The notes under the pieces are model-generated. The model had not been told where the DNA came from and made no database searches. It saw nothing but the letters and a program-made list of their open reading frames with translations. From positions 4,154,001-4,218,000 of the forward strand of contig NZ_CP019113.1 in assembly GCF_001888805.2 (NCBI RefSeq): DNA of 64,000 nt, given 5' to 3'. Both the position numbers and the translations under genes were made by a program. Shown here piece by piece: positions 7,501-15,304 of this stretch. This DNA comes from Enterobacter sp. SA187 (GTDB lineage: Bacteria > Pseudomonadota > Gammaproteobacteria > Enterobacterales > Enterobacteriaceae). Within the stretch, counting starts at the first letter, position 1. The number at the start of each line of letters is the position of its first letter.

Positions 7501-9915
7501 ATCCGGATTATCCGCTGACCACGCCACGCGGGCAGCGTTGATGGCGTTCCCCTGGGCATCCGTCACCTGCGCTTCATAGGTAATACTGTCCGTGCCGTTC
7601 GCCAGCGCCTGGGTTTTACTGAGCGTCAGGGTGGTCACTTTTTGCGTGCTGGTGTCCGCCACAAAGACGATCGGATCGGTTTCCTGTACGGCGTCGCGGT
7701 TCACCGCCGCCAATACCGTCACTGTGCCGGTTTTCGGGGATTTCAGTTCAAGCGTGGCGATGCCGTCGTTGTCAGAGACCGACGTTTTACTGCTGACCGG
7801 CGTACCGTCGCGCTTTTTCACCATCCAGTTGACGGTGATACCCGCCAGCGGATGGTTGTTCTGATCCTTCACCTGCGCGGTGACGGTGTCGGTGTCGATA
7901 TTGTTGGCGACCACCTGCTGTTTTTCACTCTCAATGGCAACCACCTGCGCGCTGGCAACATCGGCGGTAAAGTTCAGCGCAGCGGTGCTGACGCTGTTGC
8001 CCTGCTCCAGTTGCGCGGTGACGACGGTACTGATGACTTCACGACTGGTGACGTCGATCGTCGCCAGACCTTGTGCATCAGTGGTGGTGCTGTCGGTGGA
8101 AAGCAGCGCTTTCGGGTTGTCGGCGCGCCATTTAATGGCTGCATCTTGTATCGGTTTGCCATACTGATCCACCACGTGCGCGGTCAGCGCGATAGGCGTG
8201 GTGCCGTCAGCCGGAACACTGCTGGCGGAGACGTCAATCTGCGTTAGCTTCGGCAGAATTTCCGTGGCTTCGAGGATGAGTTTTGCCGTCGCCAGTTTGG
8301 TGCTGCCGTCAATCAGCGGTTGCACGGTAACGCTGCCCGGCGTGGTGCCGCTGGTGAAGGTGGCGACATAGACGCCGGACGAGGTTTCTTTAAAGGCGCT
8401 GATGGCCGCCGCTTTGCTGTCGCTGGCAAGGCCTTTCGCGACGCTGGCCGGAGCGGTAAGGGTCGCACTCAGGCGTTCCGCAAATCCACCGGCATTTTCT
8501 CCTGCTGCGGTTTTCAGTGTCACGGTTACCGCCGAGGTGCTGATGCCATCGGCTGGCAGCGTGACGGGCGAGGCGCTGGTCGTGGACACCAGGCTTGCCA
8601 CATCAATGCCGCTGACGTTCACCTTCATCTGGCTAGTGTTTGAAGCATTGCCCTTTTTATCCCGCGCGACGGCGGAAAGCACATACGTATTGGCGCTGCC
8701 GTTTTTCCACGCCGGGAAGGTCAGCACCACCTGCTCGGGGCTGGAAGTATCGGCGATTTTCCCGCCCTGGCGGAAGAATTCATCCCCCTGCCAGTCGATT
8801 TTTTCAAGGCCGTATTTGGTTTTGACCTTCGCCGTCACCGTCTGCTTTTCGCCTTCCGCGCCGGTGAGTTCGGGCGGCAGGCCCAGCGAAATCAGATCCT
8901 GCTTGCGATACTCCAGCACGATATTATTGTTGCGATCCACTAAATCCATGCGGCTGCCGAGCAGCGAGCGGCGCAGGGCGACCTGGTCCGGATCGAGCTG
9001 GGTGCTGAGCGGCACGCCAGGGGTCCAGGAGACGCCCAGATTCACCTGGGTGTCATTTTTACCGCCCTTACCGAATTTCTGGTTAACACCCAGCGTCATC
9101 ATTGGCACCGGGGTGTAATTCAGCCCGAAGGTAATAGCATGCGGGTTTTTCTGCCGGTCGTCTTCGTCGTCGCTGAACAGGCCGACGCTGTCGCCATAAT
9201 ATTGTTCGTAGACCAGCGTGGTGCCCAGCTGCGGCCAGGCGGGTAAATAACCATTGGCGCGAATGTCAAAGCCGTTGGCGACCCGCTCGTCATAGTCGCT
9301 GTATTCTTTTGATGCCATCCAGTCGCTGAGTCGGAAATAGCCGTTGGCGGAAAGTTTCAGGTAATCCCAGCCCATTTCCGTCCCGACGCCGAGGCGTTTA
9401 TGGTGATTAGCGGAAATCTGCTCATCGTAGAAAACGTTGGTGCCCCACATCCAGCTATCGCTGAAATAACGATAGCCAAGACCGGCGTTTACCATATTTC
9501 GCTCATCGTACCGACGTCCACCCAACTGGGTAAACCAGAGGTGTTCTTTTCCGTCATATAACGGCAGCAGCAGATCCAGTTCAGAATCCTGGAGGGTAAA
9601 ATGTTCGTCGGTGCTGATGCTGACGCGGGCGGTACCAAACTGATTAAGCCAGTTTTGCACTTCGGCCGTCGCGGCGCTGGTCGCAGTGGAGACAATAGCC
9701 TCGTCGAGCGCCCCGCCATTACCGCCGTTTAAGACTGACCCCGCCTGCATGGCAGTCTGGGCGATGGCCTGTTCGTTGCTGGTATCCGGAGGCTGAGATT
9801 TAATCACTCTTTCCTGCGCCTGGCTGGTCGAGAATGTTCCCAGATAACAGAGCGAGGTCGGTGAGATAAACTGGAGCGCGATTTGCACCCATGCCAGTGC
9901 TTTTTTCATTCGCAT
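4522..9915 (-). CDS. Giant inverse autotransporter adhesin (invasin/intimin family)
   Basis: The 1797-residue outer-membrane adhesin uses type Ve secretion. After a signal peptide (hydrophobic to about residue 32) comes the inverse-autotransporter beta-barrel, roughly residues 85-310, with family segments such as LWFTQLGGRR and NMVNAGLGYRYF, then the linker segment SRMDLVDRNNNIVLEYRKQ. Next come 12 Big_1-type Ig-like domains of about 100 residues (residues 437-1658), most carrying variants of A-(D/N)G near the start and a VNW or similar core. A 139-residue C-terminal domain has two cysteines 11 residues apart and is a probable receptor-binding tip. I see no LysM domain. ATG 9915 is the favoured start (alternatives GTG 9942, ATG 9909). 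Domains 2-5 and 6-9 look like a duplicated four-domain block. The receptor is unknown. Confidence 0.92.
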   Translation of the reverse strand: MRMKKALAWVQIALQFISPTSLCYLGTFSTSQAQERVIKSQPPDTSNEQAIAQTAMQAGSVLNGGNGGALDEAIVSTATSAATAEVQNWLNQFGTARVSISTDEHFTLQDSELDLLLPLYDGKEHLWFTQLGGRRYDERNMVNAGLGYRYFSDSWMWGTNVFYDEQISANHHKRLGVGTEMGWDYLKLSANGYFRLSDWMASKEYSDYDERVANGFDIRANGYLPAWPQLGTTLVYEQYYGDSVGLFSDDEDDRQKNPHAITFGLNYTPVPMMTLGVNQKFGKGGKNDTQVNLGVSWTPGVPLSTQLDPDQVALRRSLLGSRMDLVDRNNNIVLEYRKQDLISLGLPPELTGAEGEKQTVTAKVKTKYGLEKIDWQGDEFFRQGGKIADTSSPEQVVLTFPAWKNGSANTYVLSAVARDKKGNASNTSQMKVNVSGIDVASLVSTTSASPVTLPADGISTSAVTVTLKTAAGENAGGFAERLSATLTAPASVAKGLASDSKAAAISAFKETSSGVYVATFTSGTTPGSVTVQPLIDGSTKLATAKLILEATEILPKLTQIDVSASSVPADGTTPIALTAHVVDQYGKPIQDAAIKWRADNPKALLSTDSTTTDAQGLATIDVTSREVISTVVTAQLEQGNSVSTAALNFTADVASAQVVAIESEKQQVVANNIDTDTVTAQVKDQNNHPLAGITVNWMVKKRDGTPVSSKTSVSDNDGIATLELKSPKTGTVTVLAAVNRDAVQETDPIVFVADTSTQKVTTLTLSKTQALANGTDSITYEAQVTDAQGNAINAARVAWSADNPDATLSASNTTSGADGKSTITVTSLKAGKVVVTAKTSEATPLQAEPATFIADSATATIKTLKSDRASALANGSDAISLTATVEDANGNLVNNADVNWTVDPATGTLSASSSKTDASGVARVTLSSRDVAQYSVTASSGSSSETLAGLYFIVDSGTAHLNTLTASSTEALADNNTAITLTAKVIDNSGHPVSGETINWTADNIKAQLSDTQSVTNTQGEAQILVTSADVIATVITAQRGQAEALRSETLNFVADPASAKLVSVEPDKNQVVANNIDSAKLTAKVTDANNHPLSGISVTWKVDKTDGTTLGNRTSQTDAQGVATTVLKSAKTGSVSVSAAINGGTPLRTEDITFIADSSTQKVTTIALDKTEAIADGTDRITYEATVTDQQGNAVNGATVSWSADTSDAILSSTQTTSDGNGKSTITVTSLKAGEKVITAQTSPETAMQANSATFIADKTTAKVVAVSSDKTTALANDKDVITLSATVTDANANPLDATDVTWEVAPESGMLSASTSTSNAAGVAQVTLKSAVVASYEVRATVNGNSDSISSLRFTADSATAKITSLTADKTADIVADKDVVTLTATLLDANQHPVAGETVNWLSSDDANSTFTPATSVTDANGQATATFKTLKAGSVDVTASHTHGDKTLTLTVIGNVETAQFADVVADKTEAVADGSEAITWKAIVEDKNHNLLPDVTVNWKADRSDVTLTPENATTNSNGEVTTSGTTLKAGNVVVTAALTSPAKERKASAVAFVGDLKTAKIVALNVSTTTAIVNTTRVELMATVVDAHDNAVPHAEVSWETTLNNLSAPASNTNNSGIAKAELSGPEAGTATVTASINGSSKVSQEIIFIAKYEADWEISDDSSTYKTDGVFGFGDLGFVAIGETQGPRDLVWAENGYSQLTVPMTDEMGQTWNVNIRGQRHSNCSNRTFNSAAGCDGWQYTGYAASLHYEHSDNPGLPAGVYRGVVTFAGKDWHTSWALDYEVTTTLTVN
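5830..8256 (-). repeat. Tandem duplication of a four-domain Ig block inside the invasin gene
   Basis: Ig-like domains 2-5 (7042-8256) and 6-9 (5830-7041) correspond one to one. Domains 3 and 7 share QVVANNID and NNHPL; domains 4 and 8 share QKVTT and GKSTITVTSLKAG; domains 5 and 9 share ALAN and SGxLSAS-type segments. Block lengths are 102+102+101+100 and 101+102+101+100 residues. The array therefore appears to have grown by copying a block of about 1.2 kb rather than single domains. Confidence 0.75.
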
Positions 9916-10066
9916 GATAATTAAGTTCCCTTTAAGTAACACACCAGCGGGGAACTATATATAGAATGAAAGGTCTTTTTAATATTTTATAAGTGGCGCT
10001 GCATTATTGCATCTATAAAGCAATAATCAATAGTAATTTAAAAAAACGAATTCACTCATGGGCAAG

Positions 10067-10098
10067 AAGGCCTTCCTTAATTTAATAAGGAAGGCCTT
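10067..10098. terminator. Strong 13-base inverted repeat upstream of the invasin gene
   Basis: AAGGCCTTCCTTA at 10067-10079 and its exact complement at 10086-10098 enclose a six-base AT loop. The repeat lies between the 3' end of the LVIVD gene and the invasin start, both on the minus strand, in AT-rich DNA. A hairpin here could end the LVIVD transcript, but no clear T run follows on either strand. A regulator-binding palindrome is an alternative. Confidence 0.5.
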
Positions 10099-10197
10099 AA
10101 ATTTATCAGAAAATACCAATGAAAAATATAATCGGGGTGTATATCAGTAATCCCCAATTATTTTGAAAGAAGTTATTTCATAATGAATTATTATCGT

Positions 10198-11442
10198 CTA
10201 ACCCAGGTATTCAATCACGGAGAGTCCGCCATTATAGTCTGTTGCATAAATGATCCCCGCCGCATCGACAAAGACATCACAGGACTGGATCACCTGCGGG
10301 CGTCCGGGACGGGTGTCCATCATGGTAGTCGGTGCGGCAGGCACCAGCGCGCCGGTTTCCACCGGACGGTACGGATCTGATATGTCATAGGCACGCACGC
10401 CAGCATTCTGATAAGTGGCAAAGATCAGCGTTGAGCTGACAAAACTGCCAGGCCGGTTTTCATGCAGGTTATGCGGCCCGAAGTGCGCGCCCTTCGCCAC
10501 GTAGTCAGTTTCATTCGGCTGCGGGAAAGTGGCGATGCTCACCGGGTTTGACGGCTCGCGAATATCAAACAGCCAGATCAGCTTCTCGCCATCTTCCTGA
10601 TTGTCGAGCACCGCTTCATCCAGCACCACCAGCAGATCTCTGTCCGGTAACGGCAGCGCGGTATGCGTGCCGCCGCCAAAGGGCGGGCTCCAGTTGCGGT
10701 GGCTGATGAGCGTTGGCCGGTTGCGATCTTTCACGTCCAGCAGCGTCAGCCCGCCGTCGCGCCAGCTGCCATAGGCGGTATCGCCGGCAATAATGGCGTG
10801 ATGCAGCGCATAGCGTTTACCTTCCGGCCAATGCGGAGTTTCGCCCGCCGCCTGATGCATCCCAGGTAACCACCAGCGCCCGGCCACCTCTGGTTTGCGC
10901 GGATCCGCCAGATCGATAGTCAGGAAAATATAATCGGTGAAGCCGTCGATCAGCGCCGAGACGTAAGCCCAGCGTCCGCCGACGTACCAGATACGGTGAA
11001 TGCCAATGCCGTTCAGCGACAGGAAGCTGATTTCACGCGGTTTGTCGGGTGTGGAAATATCAAAAATGCGCAGCCCGGCGCTCCAGTCTTTGTCCTGCAC
11101 ATCGCGCACCGTCTCGCCTACCGGACGGCTGTAATAGACCTTTTCATCGGCAAAACGCGCGTCGGCGAACAGATCCCGGGCGTTGATCACCAGCAGCAAA
11201 TCGTCGTGCGCCTGTAAATGAACGTTCCAGGTGCCCGGCGGCGCAGGTATGTAGCCTGCGGGTTTCGGGTTGGCAGGATTGCGCACGTCCACAATGGAAA
11301 AGCCCTGCGACACCATATGGCCGATATACGCATAGCCGCGATGCACCATCAGCTGCACCCCGTCCGGTCGACCGCCCTGATCGCTGTGGCCAATGAGGCG
11401 CATATTGCGGCTGTAGTCGGGAGTGGGTAAATGAGAAGCCAC
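10198..11442 (-). CDS. LVIVD-repeat beta-propeller protein of unknown function
   Basis: The 414-residue protein has no signal peptide. Seven LVIVD-type strands are visible, at residues 48-53, 124-129, 173-178, 232-237, 289-294, 349-354 and 407-412, indicating a seven-bladed beta-propeller closed by the C-terminal strand. Histidines recur at equivalent places in the blades (H34, H75, H149, H214/H215, H260, H324/H327), with C388-D389 in the last blade. This resembles a metal or active-site ring on the propeller axis. The GTG start at 11442 follows AAGGA six bases upstream. It is the last gene of a leftward cassette behind a sugar-type ABC importer, separated from it by 118 bases with a REP element, so it may act on the imported compound. 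I do not recognise its reaction. Confidence 0.8.
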   Translation of the reverse strand: MASHLPTPDYSRNMRLIGHSDQGGRPDGVQLMVHRGYAYIGHMVSQGFSIVDVRNPANPKPAGYIPAPPGTWNVHLQAHDDLLLVINARDLFADARFADEKVYYSRPVGETVRDVQDKDWSAGLRIFDISTPDKPREISFLSLNGIGIHRIWYVGGRWAYVSALIDGFTDYIFLTIDLADPRKPEVAGRWWLPGMHQAAGETPHWPEGKRYALHHAIIAGDTAYGSWRDGGLTLLDVKDRNRPTLISHRNWSPPFGGGTHTALPLPDRDLLVVLDEAVLDNQEDGEKLIWLFDIREPSNPVSIATFPQPNETDYVAKGAHFGPHNLHENRPGSFVSSTLIFATYQNAGVRAYDISDPYRPVETGALVPAAPTTMMDTRPGRPQVIQSCDVFVDAAGIIYATDYNGGLSVIEYLG

Positions 11443-11471
11443 GTTGTTTCCTTGTTACGATGTTGCCATTT

Positions 11472-11557
11472 CGCCGGGCGGCGCTGCGCTTGCACCGGCC
11501 TACATGATGTAGGTCATGGGATTTTGTAGGCCCGGTAAGCGCGAGCGCCACCGGGCA
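11472..11557. repeat. BIME (REP pair) between LVIVD and binding-protein genes
   Basis: Two inverted REP arms (CGCCGGGCGGCGCTGCGCTT and GCGAGCGCCACCGGGC) flank a TACATGATGTAGG centre. Lying inside the apparent operon, it could stabilise the abundant binding-protein mRNA relative to the LVIVD message. Confidence 0.85.
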
Positions 11558-11560
11558 ACA

Positions 11561-12625
11561 TTATTTCTGCTTCGCTTCCAGCGTCGCAAACCACGGCGCG
11601 ATAAAGTCTTCCGTCTGGCCCCAGCCCGGAATAATTTTGCCCAGCGCCGCGACGTTAACATTGCCTGGCTGACTCGCCAGCAGCGCCTGCGGAATGGCGG
11701 CGGCTTTAAAGTCATAGGTGGCAGGCGTTTTCTCACCGGCGATCTTATTGGCGATCAGCCGCACGTTGGTGGCGCCAATCAGCTTCGGATCCACCGCCAC
11801 GCTCACTTTCCACGGGCTGCCCGCCTCACGCATCAGCTGTAAATCCTGATTGGAGATGTCGATGCTGTAGAGTTTGATCTCGGTACGGCCATTCTCTTTC
11901 AGCGCTTTATATGCGCCCTGGCTGAAGGCATCCCAGGTGCCCCAGATGGCGTCGATCTGCCCTTTCGGGTATTTCGCCAGCACCGCGCCCACTTTGTTGG
12001 CGGTATCCCCCTGTACGTCCGACGACACCGCGCCAATGGATTCCAGCTCTTTGATGCCCGGATGCTGCTTCAGCAGTTCCTGATAGGCCGCCTGGCGACG
12101 CTCCATCGGCGGGAAACCGGCGACCCACAGTTTGATGATGTTCGCCTTGCCGTTGAAATCTTTCACCAGCTCGCCAAACGACAGATCCGTCAGGGAGGCG
12201 TCATCCTGCTGGGTAACGGTCACGCCCGGGATCTCCCCTTTTACCGCCGTATCAAATACCGACACCGCAATGCCTGCGTCCACCGCTTTCTTCACCAGCT
12301 CAGTGGAATAAGGATCGCGCCCCTGGGAAAGAATAATGCCGTCGTATTTCTGGCTGATGGCCTGATTGACGAAATCCTGGAACTTCGCGTCATCGCCGTT
12401 ACTTAAAAAGGTGCTGATTTTAAAGCCGAGCTTTTTGCCTTCCGTCAGCGCCCCGGAGACAAACTGCGTCGTGTTATCGTCGGAACCAAGGTTACGAATA
12501 ACCGCAATACGGATCGGGCCGTCGTGATTGGCGATGGCGGCCGGAACCGGCGCAGGCGTGGCGGCATAACCCGGTACTGAACTCAGTAAGCCCAGCGCCA
12601 GCAGTGACAGTGCAAATTTTTTCAT
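11561..12625 (-). CDS. Sugar-type ABC transporter periplasmic binding protein
   Basis: The 354-residue protein starts with a clear signal peptide (MKKFALSLLALGLLSS, cleavage near residue 22). It has the type I periplasmic binding fold of the ribose/galactose class (Peripla_BP_4): IRIAVIRNLGSDDN, the hinge-side YDGIILSQG, and CsrD-like lobes ending in QDLQLMREAG. It delivers a small sugar-like solute to the adjacent permease and ATPase. The ligand cannot be read from the sequence. A MetJ-type operator at the head of the cassette and the nearby methylthioribose genes make a sulfur-containing pentose such as methylthioribose a reasonable inference. Confidence 0.88.
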   Translation of the reverse strand: MKKFALSLLALGLLSSVPGYAATPAPVPAAIANHDGPIRIAVIRNLGSDDNTTQFVSGALTEGKKLGFKISTFLSNGDDAKFQDFVNQAISQKYDGIILSQGRDPYSTELVKKAVDAGIAVSVFDTAVKGEIPGVTVTQQDDASLTDLSFGELVKDFNGKANIIKLWVAGFPPMERRQAAYQELLKQHPGIKELESIGAVSSDVQGDTANKVGAVLAKYPKGQIDAIWGTWDAFSQGAYKALKENGRTEIKLYSIDISNQDLQLMREAGSPWKVSVAVDPKLIGATNVRLIANKIAGEKTPATYDFKAAAIPQALLASQPGNVNVAALGKIIPGWGQTEDFIAPWFATLEAKQK

Positions 12626-12648
12626 CTCTGTTTCCCCTGAATAATAAA

Positions 12649-13644
12649 TTAACGGCGCTGGAAATAAGTGAGTGCAAGAGCGCCGGCCAGCACCAGCCCC
12701 TTAATAATGTCCATGGCGTAATAGGGCACTGACAGCATCACCAGCCCGTTCGACAGCACGCCGAGGATGACCGCGCCAACCAGCGTACCGAGCGCATTGG
12801 GTTTACCGGAGCCCGCGAGCGAAAAGCCGATCCACGCCGCCGCCACCGCATCCATCAGATAACCGCCCCCCGCGTTCACCTGCGAGGAGCCGATGCGCGA
12901 GGCCAGTAAAATCCCGCCCAGCCCGGCCAGCAGCGAGGCAATCACATAGGCCGCCACTTTGTAGCGCGTGGTGCGAATACCGGACAGGCGCGCCGCTTCC
13001 GGGTTGCCGCCGATGGCGTACATACGGCGACCGTGCGTTGTCAGCGACAGCGCAAGCTGCGCCAGCACCGTGACCACCAGCATGATGATGACGATCACCG
13101 GCACCTGGCCGAGCAGCGCAAAACCCTCCGGGATCAGCCCTTCCGCCATTTCGCCGCTCGGCAGCAGCATGTTTTGCGTGATCGAGCCGCCGTAGCTGTA
13201 CGTCATCGCCACACCCTGAATAACGAACAGGCTGCCGAGCGTGGCGAGCATGTCAGGAATACGCAGCACGACGATGAGAAAGGCGTTGAACAGCCCCACC
13301 AGCGTACAGAGCGCCAGCGTCACCAGAATGGCTTCCGTGGTGCCAAATCCGTGCCAGACAAACAGCGAAATCACCAGCGCGTTTGCCAGCGACGCCGTCG
13401 ATCCTACCGACAGGTCAAAACCGCCCACGGTGAGGGAAATGGACACGCCGATGGCGATCACCGTGACAATGGCAATGGAGCGCAGAATATTGATGATGTT
13501 GAACGGATCGAGGAAGTTATCCGAGGCGAGGCCAAACACGGCGATCAGCACCACCACGGTCAGCAACATGCCCCATTTATAAAGAAAATCGAAAAACTGC
13601 TGACGGCCCGATGCCGTCGCATTCACTGAAAGGGCCTTGCTCAC
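12649..13644 (-). CDS. Sugar-type ABC transporter permease (RbsC-like)
   Basis: The 331-residue inner-membrane protein belongs to the BPD_transp_2 family (RbsC/AraH/XylH). It has many hydrophobic segments, and the family motif NPEAARLSGI lies in the cytoplasmic coupling loop (about residues 215-224). SLTVGGFDLSVGS in the first third is the characteristic ISLTxGGIDLSVGS-type element. It forms the homodimeric pore of the importer with the ATPase upstream (4-base overlap) and the binding protein 23 bases downstream. Confidence 0.92.
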   Translation of the reverse strand: MSKALSVNATASGRQQFFDFLYKWGMLLTVVVLIAVFGLASDNFLDPFNIINILRSIAIVTVIAIGVSISLTVGGFDLSVGSTASLANALVISLFVWHGFGTTEAILVTLALCTLVGLFNAFLIVVLRIPDMLATLGSLFVIQGVAMTYSYGGSITQNMLLPSGEMAEGLIPEGFALLGQVPVIVIIMLVVTVLAQLALSLTTHGRRMYAIGGNPEAARLSGIRTTRYKVAAYVIASLLAGLGGILLASRIGSSQVNAGGGYLMDAVAAAWIGFSLAGSGKPNALGTLVGAVILGVLSNGLVMLSVPYYAMDIIKGLVLAGALALTYFQRR

Positions 13645-15143
13645 GACGCCGTACCTCCGGTCGAATAATAAAGTAATGTCTCTTCACGGGCGTCCGCCCC
13701 GGCGATCTCCGCCACGATTTTGCCGTCCCACAACACGCAGATGCGGTCGCACAGTCCCACCAGCTCGGCGAACTCGCCGGAAGCGTAGATCACGCCCTTC
13801 CCTTCCCGCGCCAGGCCGTCGATAAGCTGAAACAGATCGGTTTTAGCTTTCACGTCCACGCCTTTGGTCGGCTCATCAAAAATCAGTACGTTCGCGTTAC
13901 CGCGCAGCCATTTGCCAATCGCCACTTTCTGCTGATTGCCGCCGGAAAGCCGCCGCAGCAGTTGCGCTGGTCCGGTGGTGCGCACGCCGGTGCGGGCGAT
14001 CACCTCCTGCGCCCAGCGCCAGGCCTTGCGATGGCTGAAGATCCCGCCCCGGGAGAAGCTGTTGTCTGCGCTGACCGCCAGATTCATGCTCACCGATTCG
14101 TCAATGAAAATGCCCTCTTTGCGGCGCTCCTCCGGCACCAGCGCGATGCCGCGCAGTACAGAGTCCGCCGGATCGCGCGGTTTCCACGGCTGGCTGTTAA
14201 GCTCCCCGCGGGTGATACGGCTTTTGCTGGCGCCGAAAAGCGCCTTGCACAGCTCGGTTTTGCCTGCGCCCGCCAGCCCGGCAATGCCTAAAATCTCGCC
14301 CTTGCGCAGCTGCAGGGAGATGTCTTTTAACAGGCCTTCATCGTGCAGCCCCTCCACCCGCAGCAAGGTCTCGTCGCTGTGGCGGGCGCGTTTCGGCGGG
14401 TAAATATCGCTCAGCTCATGACCCAGCATCTTCTCGACGATCTCCTCGCCGCGCAGATTGTCCATTGGCCCGGATTCGATCAGCCTGCCGTCCCGCAGCA
14501 CCGTTAAGGTGTCGCAGATGGCTTTCAGTTCATGGATGCGGTGCGAGATAAACACCAAGGCGATCCCCTGCTGTTGCAGGCGTTTGACCACCGCAAACAG
14601 CCGCTCGCTTTCGTGCTGATCGAGGGGGGCTGTGGGTTCATCGAGGATCAAAAAACGGCAGCGGTGCGACAGGGCGCGCGCCAGCAAAATTTGCTGTTTT
14701 TCGGCCAGCGTGCAGCTGTCAATCGGGCGTCGCACGTCCAGAGTTACATCCAGCTGCGCCAGCGCAGCACGCGCCTGCTGACGCACTTTCGACCAGTGAT
14801 ATGCATGGCCCGGCTCCGCCAGCCGGTCGAGCATAATGTTTTCCGCAATCGACAGGCCGGGGATCAGCGCCACGTCCACTTCCTGCTGCACCAGATGAAT
14901 ACCCAACTGTTTTGCGTCGCGGGGCGAGCGAATGGACACCACCTGGTTATTGATGGCGATCTCCCCTTCGTAATGATCGTGGGTGCCGCACAGCACCGCC
15001 ATCAGCGTGGATTTGCCCGCGCCGTTTGCCCCGGTCAGGGCATGAACCGAGCCGCCGCGCAGGGTAAAATCGACCTGCGACAGCGCTCTGACACCGGCAA
15101 AGGCGAGCGTGATGGCGCGCATGTCGAGATGGTTAACGCTCAT
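13641..15143 (-). CDS. Sugar-type ABC transporter ATPase with two nucleotide-binding domains (RbsA-like)
   Basis: The 500-residue protein is a tandem ATPase like RbsA/MglA. Domain 1 has Walker A GANGAGKST (about residue 40) and Walker B FLILDEPTAPLD. Domain 2 has the degenerate GLAGAGKTE, signature LSGGNQQKV and Walker B VLIFDEPTKGVD. It powers import of a sugar-like compound through the permease that overlaps its 3' end by four bases. It is the promoter-proximal gene of the cassette and is divergent from ybdH. The 161-base gap holds a MetJ-type operator that could control both directions. Confidence 0.93.
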   Translation of the reverse strand: MSVNHLDMRAITLAFAGVRALSQVDFTLRGGSVHALTGANGAGKSTLMAVLCGTHDHYEGEIAINNQVVSIRSPRDAKQLGIHLVQQEVDVALIPGLSIAENIMLDRLAEPGHAYHWSKVRQQARAALAQLDVTLDVRRPIDSCTLAEKQQILLARALSHRCRFLILDEPTAPLDQHESERLFAVVKRLQQQGIALVFISHRIHELKAICDTLTVLRDGRLIESGPMDNLRGEEIVEKMLGHELSDIYPPKRARHSDETLLRVEGLHDEGLLKDISLQLRKGEILGIAGLAGAGKTELCKALFGASKSRITRGELNSQPWKPRDPADSVLRGIALVPEERRKEGIFIDESVSMNLAVSADNSFSRGGIFSHRKAWRWAQEVIARTGVRTTGPAQLLRRLSGGNQQKVAIGKWLRGNANVLIFDEPTKGVDVKAKTDLFQLIDGLAREGKGVIYASGEFAELVGLCDRICVLWDGKIVAEIAGADAREETLLYYSTGGTAS

Positions 15144-15246
15144 TCGCTGGAGATCCCTGTCATTAATAGATTGATTTCATGAATTTTTCACAGCGCGGCT
15201 TGACTGACAACTACGGAAAAGGCATAAGATAAAGCAAAATATTATT

Positions 15247-15270
15247 AGCCATCCGGATGTCCAGACATAA
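15247..15270. promoter_or_regulatory. MetJ-type operator between the ABC cassette and ybdH
   Basis: Three in-phase octamers, AGCCATCC, GGATGTCC and AGACATAA, each match the AGACGTCT met box at 5 of 8 positions, and the central GGATGTCCAGACAT resembles natural MetJ operators. It lies 35 bases before the ybdH start and about 104 bases before the ATPase start. MetJ control of ybdH has been suggested in E. coli; control of the importer is my inference. Confidence 0.55.
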
Positions 15271-15304
15271 CATCAGGTTAGCGATCACGCACAAGGACAC
15301 ACTC

